Assembly (NCBI GenBank): GCA_947259165.1
Contig: CAMYKY010000004.1
Span: 1 to 64,000, forward strand
Source: an uncultured Acidobacteriota bacterium
GTDB taxonomy: Bacteria > Acidobacteriota > Vicinamibacteria > Marinacidobacterales > SMYC01
Length of the DNA stretch: 64,000 nucleotides
Reading direction: 5' to 3'
Shown here: positions 32,640 to 41,208 of the stretch, one piece after another
Position numbering within the stretch: position 1 is the first letter of the stretch
Layout of the letters: every line of letters starts with the position of its first letter
Notes under the pieces: generated by a model
The model's input: the letters and a program-made list of their open reading frames with translations, nothing else
Database searches by the model: none
What the model was told of the DNA's origin: nothing
Position numbers and translations under genes: made by a program

Positions 32640-33911
32640 TCACTCTAGTGCATGGACCCGCTGATCCTGTCGGTAAATTCCGACGTCATTTTGGGTGCGG
32701 ACAAGGCGCTCCGACGAATTCATATCTAGATATTTGCCGCCTTCGACGCCAGTGGCTTCGATCCGAACCGTATCGCCGTCGATATGAAGAGACTTCTTAC
32801 CGTCGAGGATATCGAGGAAATCCTGGCCCACTAGCTCGCGTCTCCAACCCTCGAGAAGAGGCAAGCTGGGGAGCTCGGAGCGATAGTGTCCCGCGGCCAG
32901 GCTTTTGAGATCGATGCGGGTCGCCAGCATCGACGGGGCGATCTCGGCCTCGGTGGCGCGCGCGTAGAGCCACGCTTCGAGAAGTCTGGCGATGGAGTCG
33001 ACCTGGGGAGGCATCTTGTTTTTCGCGTTGTCGGAGGTCGGCTCATTGATAGGGTTTTGCTCGCCCCGCGCCACCGCCGCGATAATACTTTCTCCCTCTT
33101 TCCCGATTTGATGCGGCTTTAGCGATCGGATTTGCTTGAGGCTCTTGATCGTCGACGGTTTTCGGCGGGCGATCTCGAGAACGCTTTGATCGCGGATGAC
33201 CCAACCTCTGGGAATGTTGCGTGAGCGCGCCGTCGCCTCCCGCCAAGCCGCAACTTCGCGCAGCACTCCCAGGCTGCCTCCGTTGAGTCCCCCCGTCTTG
33301 AGCCTCTTGTAATACTCAAGCGGCTCGAGCGGCCGGTAGGCTTCCGCGGATTCCAGCCGCGCGCACTCCTCTAGCTCCCATCCGGAGCGGCCAAGCGCAT
33401 CGAGCCGCTCACCGAGGTGTTCGCGGATCTTCGCCAGGTAGCGAACATCTTCGAGAGAGTAGTCGATCTGCGCTTGCGTCAACGGCCGCGCAGTCCAATC
33501 GGTGAGCGTCTCTAGCTTGGAGAGCTGGACCCCGGTCACTTTCGCAACCAATTTTGCGTAAGAAATCTGGTCGCCATAGCCAACGAGCGCCGCCGCGATC
33601 TGCGTATCGAAGACGTTAGTCGGAACGATCTCGCCTTTCTCATAAAGCGCCGCGAAGTCTTGCTCGCCGGCGTGAACGATTTTCTCCACCGACGGGTCAG
33701 TCACGAGCTCGTAGAGGGGCTCGAGCGAATCGACTGCCTGCGGATCAATGACCGCTTCGACACCATTTGCGGCGACTTGCACGATCCCGAGTTGAATATA
33801 GAAGGTACGTTCGCGAACGAATTCGGTGTCGAGGGAAAACGAGCCGGACTCGGCCAGCTTCTCGCACAGTTGCTCTAGCTCTTTCGTGTGCGCGACGATC
33901 GCAGATTTCAT
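32640..33911 (-). CDS. rnd: Ribonuclease D with repeat-encoded C-terminus
   Basis: This 423-residue 3'-5' exoribonuclease matures tRNA and other stable RNA. ATG 33911 (MKSAIVAHTKELEQL) is chosen because the longer frame overlaps the TonB receptor gene. DEDD residues are visible: SLDTEFVRERTFY (Exo I), VHAGEQDFAALYE (Exo II) and YSLEDVRYLAKI (Exo III). A HRDC-type domain follows at about 210-290. The last 34 residues (KYLDMNSSERL to QRVHALE) are coded by the 101-bp dispersed repeat (32645-32745), so the native C-terminus was probably replaced. The catalytic domain is complete. Confidence 0.9.
   Translation of the reverse strand: MKSAIVAHTKELEQLCEKLAESGSFSLDTEFVRERTFYIQLGIVQVAANGVEAVIDPQAVDSLEPLYELVTDPSVEKIVHAGEQDFAALYEKGEIVPTNVFDTQIAAALVGYGDQISYAKLVAKVTGVQLSKLETLTDWTARPLTQAQIDYSLEDVRYLAKIREHLGERLDALGRSGWELEECARLESAEAYRPLEPLEYYKRLKTGGLNGGSLGVLREVAAWREATARSRNIPRGWVIRDQSVLEIARRKPSTIKSLKQIRSLKPHQIGKEGESIIAAVARGEQNPINEPTSDNAKNKMPPQVDSIARLLEAWLYARATEAEIAPSMLATRIDLKSLAAGHYRSELPSLPLLEGWRRELVGQDFLDILDGKKSLHIDGDTVRIEATGVEGGKYLDMNSSERLVRTQNDVGIYRQDQRVHALE
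32645..32745 (-). repeat. 101-bp dispersed repeat, copy inside the RNase D gene
   Basis: It is identical over 101 bases to 48926-49026 and related at one end to 62-96. It contains the 12-bp palindrome ATATCTAGATAT (32722-32733). The left boundary is CTAGTGC and the right GCCGCCTTCG. No inverted or direct target duplication is obvious. Confidence 0.9.
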
Positions 33912-33930
33912 GGCGTTATTCGGCAGTGAA

Positions 33931-36384
33931 TCATATCCCGAGTGAGAGTCGAAGTGAGATTCCCATGTCGACGCTATTGAGAAAATCGCCAAAGCGCGCG
34001 CTATCGAGATTCGATATCACATCGCGGGGGTTGAAGTGGCTTCCCGCGTTGAATATCTGGAATCCTACGCGAAATTTGCGACCCTTGACAGTAACGCCTT
34101 TAGTCACTCGGACATCCGCGCTGAAAAAATTCGGGAAGCGACCTCCGCGGTTCCGCTCGCCCACCGGTGTGTAGTCTTCGTCGAAGACGGTATAGGGGAA
34201 TCCAAAACGCCACTCGACGCCGGGCGAGATGACCACGTCGCCCCCGAGCTTCCATATTCCCCAGAACAGCACGCGGTTGGGCACGTCGAGCCTAAAAAGA
34301 GAGCTCTCATTGATGAGAAACAAGGGTGAGCGGAAATTCTGATAAAGCGTATTGAAGTCGTTGAGGTCACCGGTCGTTCGTGAGCGAACGTAGGACGCGG
34401 AAAGCTCGTTGTCATTGCGTTTGAAGCGAACGGTCGCGTCCATTTCACGTGTGAAGGACGTACCGTTCGACGAGAGCAGCATGCTCCCGGGGGTTTTGTC
34501 GACTCCCGGATCGACACGATCGACGATGAACTCGTTCGAGCCTCGCCGCTCACGGTAGTTCACACGTAGCTGCAGGCTATCTCCGACGAGCCGCCCCAAC
34601 TCGACATTCCACGTCGTGCTCCTCGGTGTCTCCAAACCCTCGTTTGCGACGCGTGGCTCCAGGACCACGGGGTTGCCGATCTGCAGTCCATCCGGACCAA
34701 AACGGGTTTCCACGCGACTCTGGTAGTTCTCGAAGCCGTCCGCATGGAGGAAAACGTGATCATAGAAAATGCCAAACCCGGTTTTGATGACGGTGCGACC
34801 CCGCGAGTCGAGTGCCAGTGCGGCTGAGATACGGGGTGCGAGCTTGTGCTCGGAGACGAGACGATCGAAGTCGTATCGCAGCCCCACATCGATCCCTACT
34901 CGCTCGTTCGGTCGCCATTGATCCTGAACGTAGGCAGAAACTTGAAGATCTCGGCCTTCGATAGAGGGATCCCCCACGTAGTCGACTCGTTGAAGCCTCT
35001 GCCCGCTCTCTGAAAAAAAGTCGATCGGCATCCACGCGTCCACGCCCGTAAAACTCGTATACGAAACATTGCCCCCAATCTTCGTGAGGTGCCGACCGAG
35101 AAAATCCGGCAGCGCGTGGGTAGCGGCCGCGCCGACTTCGAATCTCGTGCTCTGACGGTCGATGAGATTGAAGTAATTGTCTCGAAGGCCGTCCGGAACA
35201 AGGCGTGAGGGTCCGTTACTCTTCGGCGTGACCGTCAGGTCGTAGTTTTTCACCGCCACGATCGTTTCAACCAGGGTCCGGGAAAAGACCGACCGCTCGG
35301 ACAATGCCAGATTCCACCCGCCGCTCTCCAAATCCGGTGACGCGTCGGAGGTCACCAAGGCGCTCAAGCCAAGGTTGTCGACTTCGACCGGAAAGAACGA
35401 GAACGTCGTCGTAAGATGATGGTTCTTCGCCAAACGCAAGTCGAACTGAGTGAACGAGTCGAAATTCTCGACGATACGCTCGTCCTCTCCTTCCTGGACG
35501 TCGAAAACACGCGAGCGGGCGAAACGGTAGGCGATGCCTTGCGAGAACCACGCCTTGCCTTTCTTGATCGGACCACTCACCTGGACTGAAGGCACCCACG
35601 ACTTGAAGCCCTTGATGGTTCCCTCCCGAAAGTTGGGTCTCGGCCAGAAGTCTCCGAAATCAACGTCGAACGCGTCGTTGCCGCCCCGGGTTGTAATGCG
35701 GGCCACGGCCCCCGTTACCCGTCCATATTCAGCAGAGTAAGGAAGGCTGTTGATCTCGACCTCATCGATTGCCTTGAGCGGCAGCTCCGCTGCGAACTCG
35801 CCGGTGACGGGGTCGGTGACGTTCGCGCCGTTGACCATTAGCATCGACTGGCTCGGCCGCGCACCATTGAAGCTGATTCGCCCCTCGGGGTCACGAACGA
35901 CTCCCGGCACGAGCGGCAACGCCTCCTGAAAACGATCCGTAGGTAGCGGGAGCGCGTCGAGCTGTTGCGGAACGAATCGCGGCGTTTCCTTCGGCTCAGC
36001 AACCGGGTCTAGGGGTGCCACATCGCGAACCACGACGCTTTCGGAGATGCGCGTAATTTGTAGCGCGATCTCGAAATCTAGCTCCTGCCCAGGAGCTACG
36101 TCGAGATTCTCGGTGACGAATTCTTCGTACCCGGGCATTCTAGCGGAAAGGTGGCAAAGGCCGGGCGGGATACCATCGAATAGGAACCCGCCAAGGGTAC
36201 CGGAGACTGCGACAAACGATGTTCCGTCCTCGGCGGTCAGGGTGACGATGACCCCAGGAAGAGGACTGCCGCCCGGTCCGGTGATCGTGCCGCTCATGCG
36301 GCCGGGCGCGCCCTGCGCCCATGAGCCAGCGCTCGCCATCAACATTGCGAACAACAGGCTCGCTTCAAGCGGTATTTTGAGCAC
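33931..36384 (-). CDS. Oar-like TonB-dependent receptor
   Basis: This is an 817-residue outer-membrane receptor. A signal peptide (MLKIPLEASLLFAMLMASAG) precedes a carboxypeptidase-regulatory domain (residues 28-110: GTITGPGGSPLPGVIVTL), then a plug (about 125-245, FNGARPSQSMLMVNGANVTD) and a beta barrel to the C-terminus. The architecture matches the Oar/SusC-like receptors that abound in Acidobacteriota; the substrate may be a peptide, glycan or siderophore. No obvious TonB box is visible. The barrel ends in LSLGI rather than Phe. It is divergent from nhaC and 20 bp upstream of rnd on the same strand. Confidence 0.9.
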   Translation of the reverse strand: MLKIPLEASLLFAMLMASAGSWAQGAPGRMSGTITGPGGSPLPGVIVTLTAEDGTSFVAVSGTLGGFLFDGIPPGLCHLSARMPGYEEFVTENLDVAPGQELDFEIALQITRISESVVVRDVAPLDPVAEPKETPRFVPQQLDALPLPTDRFQEALPLVPGVVRDPEGRISFNGARPSQSMLMVNGANVTDPVTGEFAAELPLKAIDEVEINSLPYSAEYGRVTGAVARITTRGGNDAFDVDFGDFWPRPNFREGTIKGFKSWVPSVQVSGPIKKGKAWFSQGIAYRFARSRVFDVQEGEDERIVENFDSFTQFDLRLAKNHHLTTTFSFFPVEVDNLGLSALVTSDASPDLESGGWNLALSERSVFSRTLVETIVAVKNYDLTVTPKSNGPSRLVPDGLRDNYFNLIDRQSTRFEVGAAATHALPDFLGRHLTKIGGNVSYTSFTGVDAWMPIDFFSESGQRLQRVDYVGDPSIEGRDLQVSAYVQDQWRPNERVGIDVGLRYDFDRLVSEHKLAPRISAALALDSRGRTVIKTGFGIFYDHVFLHADGFENYQSRVETRFGPDGLQIGNPVVLEPRVANEGLETPRSTTWNVELGRLVGDSLQLRVNYRERRGSNEFIVDRVDPGVDKTPGSMLLSSNGTSFTREMDATVRFKRNDNELSASYVRSRTTGDLNDFNTLYQNFRSPLFLINESSLFRLDVPNRVLFWGIWKLGGDVVISPGVEWRFGFPYTVFDEDYTPVGERNRGGRFPNFFSADVRVTKGVTVKGRKFRVGFQIFNAGSHFNPRDVISNLDSARFGDFLNSVDMGISLRLSLGI

Positions 36385-36518
36385 GGATACGTATTCGTTT
36401 TGCGTTCAAGAAGTTGCCTGGCGCGGGCACCGTCCGCGCAGCGAGTGTATCACGGCTCGTTTGTGATAGAACTGCCTCGCGCACCGCCGCATGGTGCCAA
36501 ACGACAAAGGAGCGAACG

Positions 36519-37934
36519 TTGGACTCTCCCACCTGGCTCAGCGTACTGCCGCCTCTGATAGCGATCGTTACCGCACTCGTCACCAAGCAGGTGTTCCTCT
36601 CGCTGTTCGCCGGAATCTGGCTCGCATGGAGCATCATGGACGGCGGCAACGTATTGTACGGACTCCGCGACGCCATACAGGCTCTCGTCGACGTCTATAA
36701 GAGCGACGGCAACACCCGCACGATCATGTTCAGCGCTCTGATGGGGTCGCTCATCGCGCTGACCCAACGCTCCGGCGGTGTGGCGGGCTTCATCCGTTGG
36801 GTTACCGAAGCGGGCTACGTGACCACACGCCGCGGGGCTCAGTTGCTCACGTCGCTCCTCGGTCTGGGTATCTTTCTCGAATCCAATATCACCTGCCTGG
36901 TTGCCGGTTCGATCTCGAGACCCCTTTTCGACAAGTTCAAGATCTCGCGAGAAAAGCTCGCGTATCTGTGCGATTCAACTTCGGCGCCGGTATGTATTCT
37001 CATCCCCATGAACGGCTGGGGTGCATTCATAATTGGCGTGTTGGCCGCGCAAGGAGTGGACCAGCCGGTCAAAGCGCTGCTGACAGCGAACCTCTTCAAC
37101 TTCTACGCGTTTTTCGCACTCGCCCTCGTGTTCTACACCGTCATCACTGGGAAGGACTGGGGTCCGATGGCGCGAGCTGAAAAACGCGCCATGGAAACGG
37201 GAAAAGTGCTGCGTGACGGCGCGAAGCCGCTGGTATCCAATGAAGTTTTGGCGCTGCCGACCAAAGAGGGCGTCGAACCCCGCGCGGCCAACATGATCGT
37301 TCCCCTGGTCACCATGCTCGTGGCGATGCCGGCCGGCCTGTTCATCACCGGCGAGGGCGATATCCTGGCGGGCAGCGGGTCGACCTCGGTCTTGTGGGCA
37401 GTGATGCTCGCCGTCACCGTCGCGTTCGTGATGTACGCGCGGCAACGCATCTTCGAGCTCAGCGAGTTCATGGAGCTCGTCCTCGATGGCATTGGCGGGC
37501 TCATGCCGGTCGCTCTCCTCATGATGATGGCGTTCGCCATCGGCGCCGCGTCGACCGAGCTGCGCACCGGTGTGTACCTCGCCGGCCTGACCGAGGGATT
37601 GTTGAGTCCATCGCTGGTGCCCGCGATCCTCTTCGTCATGACGGGTTTCATCGCTTTTTCGACCGGAACATCTTGGGGGACGTTCGCGATCATGCTCCCA
37701 ATCGGAATACCCATGGCCGAGGTGATCGGTGCGCATCTTCATTTGACCATCGGCGCCGTGCTCGCAGGCGGCATCTTCGGCGATCACTGCTCGCCCATCT
37801 CCGACACGACCATCATCTCGTCGATGGCGGCGAGCTCCGATCACATCGACCATGTGAACACGCAACTCCCTTACGCCCTCGCGACTGGCGCGGTAACGAC
37901 CGTCGTCTTCCTCCTCGCCGGCTGGACGCTGTAG
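36519..37934 (+). CDS. nhaC: NhaC-family Na+/H+ antiporter
   Basis: This 471-residue membrane protein has about 11-12 helices. TTG 36519 (LDSPTWLSVLPPLIAI) is chosen because AAAGGAG lies 7 bases before it; the upstream frame from 36414 looks non-coding. The motifs GLGIFLESNITCLVAGSISR, STSAPVCILIPMNGWGAFI and GGIFGDHCSPISDTTIISS are typical of NhaC. It exports sodium or exchanges malate/lactate as in MleN types; the specific ion pair is not determined. Single-gene unit. Confidence 0.92.
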   Translation: MDSPTWLSVLPPLIAIVTALVTKQVFLSLFAGIWLAWSIMDGGNVLYGLRDAIQALVDVYKSDGNTRTIMFSALMGSLIALTQRSGGVAGFIRWVTEAGYVTTRRGAQLLTSLLGLGIFLESNITCLVAGSISRPLFDKFKISREKLAYLCDSTSAPVCILIPMNGWGAFIIGVLAAQGVDQPVKALLTANLFNFYAFFALALVFYTVITGKDWGPMARAEKRAMETGKVLRDGAKPLVSNEVLALPTKEGVEPRAANMIVPLVTMLVAMPAGLFITGEGDILAGSGSTSVLWAVMLAVTVAFVMYARQRIFELSEFMELVLDGIGGLMPVALLMMMAFAIGAASTELRTGVYLAGLTEGLLSPSLVPAILFVMTGFIAFSTGTSWGTFAIMLPIGIPMAEVIGAHLHLTIGAVLAGGIFGDHCSPISDTTIISSMAASSDHIDHVNTQLPYALATGAVTTVVFLLAGWTL

Positions 37935-38003
37935 CGGTTTTTCGGATGGGTTCTCGCCTGCTAGAATACTTCGAGCTCATTTTCATCGGCCCTGACGGGC
38001 GCC

Positions 38004-38726
38004 ATGATCCTTTACTACGCGGGTATTGCATTTACGATCGCGACCGCGGTGACGTGTGTCCGGCGCGGACAGGCCAACCCGTGGATCTGGATCATCTTGT
38101 TTTTTCCGCCCATCGGCGGCGCCGTGTATGTGTTCACCGAGGTGCTGGGATCGCACTCCTTCCGCGGCCTCACCGGTGGCCGGGTTGCCAGCAAACGCGA
38201 GCTCAAAGTCGCAGAGGCCGAAGTACGGCGTCTAGATAACAGCGACGCTTGGACGAGCTTCGCGCAAGCTCTCAGAAGCCGCAAACAATTCGAGCAAGCG
38301 CGCGAGGCAGCGAGCGCAGCGGTAAAGAAAGACACAACGAGTTGGCGGGCGCTCAACGAGCTCGGGCTAGCCCAAATGGGCCTCGGCGACTACGAAAACG
38401 CCGCGAACATCTTGTCAAAGGTGGTAGAGCTCGAACCCTTGCACGCCGCGGGCGACGCATCGTTCGCGTTGGCCGTTTCGCTCGAGAAAAGCGGGCGCAA
38501 AGACGACGCCCGCAGCGTTCTCGAGCAACTGGCGCGCACCTCGTCGCTTCCGAAAGTCCTCTTCAGCCTCGCTTCACTTCAGGCGGACGCAGGGCAAACG
38601 AGCGCGGCACGCGAGTCCCTCGAGCGCATCATCACCGAAGCCGAATACGTTCCGTCGTATCATCGGCGCGAGGTGCGGCCGTGGGTAAGACGTGCCAGGA
38701 AGGCGCTGAGCTCGCTACCGTCCTAA
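38004..38726 (+). CDS. Two-TM TPR protein
   Basis: This 240-residue protein has two N-terminal membrane helices (about residues 2-17 and 25-48), a phospholipase-D-N-terminal-like start (NPWIWIILFFPPIGGAVYVF), and 4-5 TPR-like helix pairs (residues 70-235: AWTSFAQALRSRKQFEQAREAASAA and later). The TPR part should face the cytoplasm and bind a partner. A weak ribosome site precedes ATG 38004. It stands alone; the partner is unknown. Confidence 0.78.
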   Translation: MILYYAGIAFTIATAVTCVRRGQANPWIWIILFFPPIGGAVYVFTEVLGSHSFRGLTGGRVASKRELKVAEAEVRRLDNSDAWTSFAQALRSRKQFEQAREAASAAVKKDTTSWRALNELGLAQMGLGDYENAANILSKVVELEPLHAAGDASFALAVSLEKSGRKDDARSVLEQLARTSSLPKVLFSLASLQADAGQTSAARESLERIITEAEYVPSYHRREVRPWVRRARKALSSLPS

Positions 38727-38750
38727 GGAGTTCAACCGCAGAGGCACGGA

Positions 38751-39983
38751 TCACGTCGCGCGAATCACCAAAACCGTCGCGTCGTCAGCGGGGGCGCTGC
38801 CGCTGAAGTGACGAACATCGCTCAACAGCGCACGGCATACCTGGGAGGATGAAGCGCTTTGATTGTTCTTCAGGACGTCGATGAGACGGTTCCGCCCGTA
38901 GTCTTCGTCGTTGGCGTTCGACGCCTCCGTGATACCGTCAGTGTACAGGCAGAGCAAGTCGCCGCTCTCCAACTGGAGAAACTGTTCGAAATAGCGAGGG
39001 TTATCGAAAAACCCGAGCGGAAACCCACCGGAGCGCAGCAGCTCGATTTCCCCGTTGCGCCTCAGCACCACCGGAGGCAGGTGCCCGGCATTGATATAAA
39101 TGAAACGGCGCGCGTGAGTGTCGAGTACCGCGTAGAACAAGGTCACGTATTTTGCTTTGGGCCCGGTTGCCGCATGGATGAACTCATTGGCACGCTGGAG
39201 GATGGCACGAAGGGCAAGCTCACGCTTCGCCAGCGCGTATAAGGTCGCCCGGAGAGCCGCTACCACGAGCGCCGCGGGGGCACCCTTGCCAGAGACATCT
39301 GCCATGGCCACGCTCCATCGTTCATTGCCCAATGGGATGAAGTCGTAGTAGTCCCCACCCACTTCGTGCGCCGATTCGATCACCGCAGCGATATCGAATC
39401 CGTCGAGCTTCGGGGACTCACTCGGAAGAAGTCCCGCCATGACCTGCCGCGCGACTTCGAGCTCACCGGTCATACGACGGTCGCTCACCAATTGCGCGTA
39501 GAGAAGAGCGCGCTCGATCGCGGGCGCAGAGGCCCGCGCATAGCTCATCAGCGTCTCCAGATCTTCGTCTCGATAACGATCGTGGTCTCCCGCTTCCACG
39601 AGCAACGCCCCGAGCACGCGACCGCCCCCGCCGACGATGGGTATCGCCAATGAAGATGCGATTTCGTCGTCGATCGGTGCAAGAGTCCCGCGGCCGGTGC
39701 GCAGCGTCTCAGCTACCGCCCCGTGAAGTCGCTTGGCCGCCGTGGCCGCGCGCGCACCGGCATCTTTCTCATACGTACGCTCGCAAATCATCGCTCCCGC
39801 ATCGTCCCGGTCTCGAATGAAAATGTGGGCCCGCTCGCAAGCGAGAACGGATTTCAACCCTTCCAGCACGTGGTCCGCCGTACGATTGAGATCGAGTGAG
39901 CTCCCGAGCGCCTCGAGCGCATCGAGGAGGCTACGGGCCTCGATGACCGAGGGGGTCTCGTCGCTCGTTTTGGTCATGGTCAC
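38751..39983 (-). CDS. GAF-PP2C (RsbU/SpoIIE-type) serine phosphatase
   Basis: This 410-residue protein has a GAF domain (about residues 20-165) and a PP2C-type phosphatase (about 190-405). The metal-site motifs are VGGDYYDFIPL and VAMADVSGKGAPAALV, INAGHLPPV and LLCLYTDGITEA, with PADDATVLVI. Such enzymes dephosphorylate anti-sigma-antagonists in partner-switching systems, but no RsbV/RsbW gene is near. Convergent with the TPR gene. No membrane segments. Confidence 0.92.
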   Translation of the reverse strand: MTMTKTSDETPSVIEARSLLDALEALGSSLDLNRTADHVLEGLKSVLACERAHIFIRDRDDAGAMICERTYEKDAGARAATAAKRLHGAVAETLRTGRGTLAPIDDEIASSLAIPIVGGGGRVLGALLVEAGDHDRYRDEDLETLMSYARASAPAIERALLYAQLVSDRRMTGELEVARQVMAGLLPSESPKLDGFDIAAVIESAHEVGGDYYDFIPLGNERWSVAMADVSGKGAPAALVVAALRATLYALAKRELALRAILQRANEFIHAATGPKAKYVTLFYAVLDTHARRFIYINAGHLPPVVLRRNGEIELLRSGGFPLGFFDNPRYFEQFLQLESGDLLCLYTDGITEASNANDEDYGRNRLIDVLKNNQSASSSQVCRALLSDVRHFSGSAPADDATVLVIRAT

Positions 39984-40043
39984 TCAGTCTAGCAAAGCGT
40001 CTCGAGTCCGGCCAGATCGCGATCCCGGTGACGGGCGTGAGCA

Positions 40044-41138
40044 CTACGCGCGGGCTCGTACCACCTTGACGAGACCCAACGTCAGAACCGGCAGTAGGTA
40101 AATGAGCCAAAACCCGTACGTCACCGTCCCGTATCCCTTCGCGACGAGATCTTCGAGCCCCGCCTGCGCGACCAACGTCGCAAGAGCAAGAAGACCGACC
40201 GCCACCACGGGTCGCACCGCGGTCGGGAGTTCTTTGTGCTTTTCTTCGAAAGACGTCGCCAGACGCTCGTTAAAAGCGTGGATGAGCGCAGTCCCCGTCT
40301 CGACGAGCGTTCCCAGAAGCATGACCTGGAACACCATCAAGAACGCGCGGGAGCCGAGGGCGTCGAGCAAAACGATCGACGGCACGGTTTCGGAAACAAT
40401 TTCTGGGTAAAAGCCCACCATCGACAGGTAGAAAAAAAAGCCCGGCAAGATCGCAATCGGACCGGCAAGAGCCCCGGCCGTCAACGCCTCTTTGCGGTGC
40501 TCTAGGTGCCGGATAACGAACAAGATGGCGGGAAGCGTGCCCACGTTGTAAGCAGCGTATTCGATCCCGCCTTGGAACCAACCCGATTTGACCTCGCCGA
40601 GAGCGAGCCCAGCTTGGATGTCTCCTCCAAACAGGTACAAGCTCGCAACCAGGAACGCGATATACACGGCATAGAGCACGAACGACCACACCGAGAGAAA
40701 CCTCTCCACCAGAGAAGTTCCCTTCAAGACGAGAAACCCCACCGCGAGCATCATCATCCCGACGCCCACGAAATACGGAACCGACAAAACCTGCTGGGTA
40801 ATGCTTCCCGCCGCCGCGGCGATCACCGACAACACGATGATCATCTGAACGAGATAGCAGACCTCGTAGAGCCACCACCAGCGCCCGAGAAGAGTCCGGG
40901 CGAAGCCGCGATACTCATACGTCTTGGTGATACGTGCGAGCTCGAAGGTGACCGCGCACACCGCGCTCCAAACGACCGTGGACACGAGCCACATCCCGAG
41001 CAGCCCACCGGTGGGCCCGAAGCTCAAGAAGAACTCGACGAGCTCGCGACCGGTGCCGTACCCGCCCGCGATCACCATGGATTGGAACGCGAAGCCGGGA
41101 AGGAGGTAGCGCCGAAAGAAGCGAGAGCTGAACATCAC
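40044..41138 (-). CDS. YkvI-like membrane transporter
   Basis: This 364-residue protein has ten predicted helices and an N-terminus like the Bacillus YkvI family (LLPGFAFQSMVIAGGYGTGRELVEFFL), a branch of the LeuT/APC fold. The Gly-rich break in TM1 is typical of substrate or ion binding in this fold. The substrate is unknown. It lies 71 bp after the pyruvate carboxylase stop on the same strand and may be co-transcribed. Confidence 0.78.
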   Translation of the reverse strand: MMFSSRFFRRYLLPGFAFQSMVIAGGYGTGRELVEFFLSFGPTGGLLGMWLVSTVVWSAVCAVTFELARITKTYEYRGFARTLLGRWWWLYEVCYLVQMIIVLSVIAAAAGSITQQVLSVPYFVGVGMMMLAVGFLVLKGTSLVERFLSVWSFVLYAVYIAFLVASLYLFGGDIQAGLALGEVKSGWFQGGIEYAAYNVGTLPAILFVIRHLEHRKEALTAGALAGPIAILPGFFFYLSMVGFYPEIVSETVPSIVLLDALGSRAFLMVFQVMLLGTLVETGTALIHAFNERLATSFEEKHKELPTAVRPVVAVGLLALATLVAQAGLEDLVAKGYGTVTYGFWLIYLLPVLTLGLVKVVRARA

Positions 41139-41208
41139 TCGCGTAGATACAGCACCACGGGGCCGTTTGCAACATCACGGCCCGGATTCGACGTTGATTC
41201 GACGTTTT

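Noticed and set aside
36414..36518. Upstream extension of nhaC
   Set aside because: TTG 36519 has a good AAAGGAG site, and the extension is Arg/Ala-rich without helix-like character.
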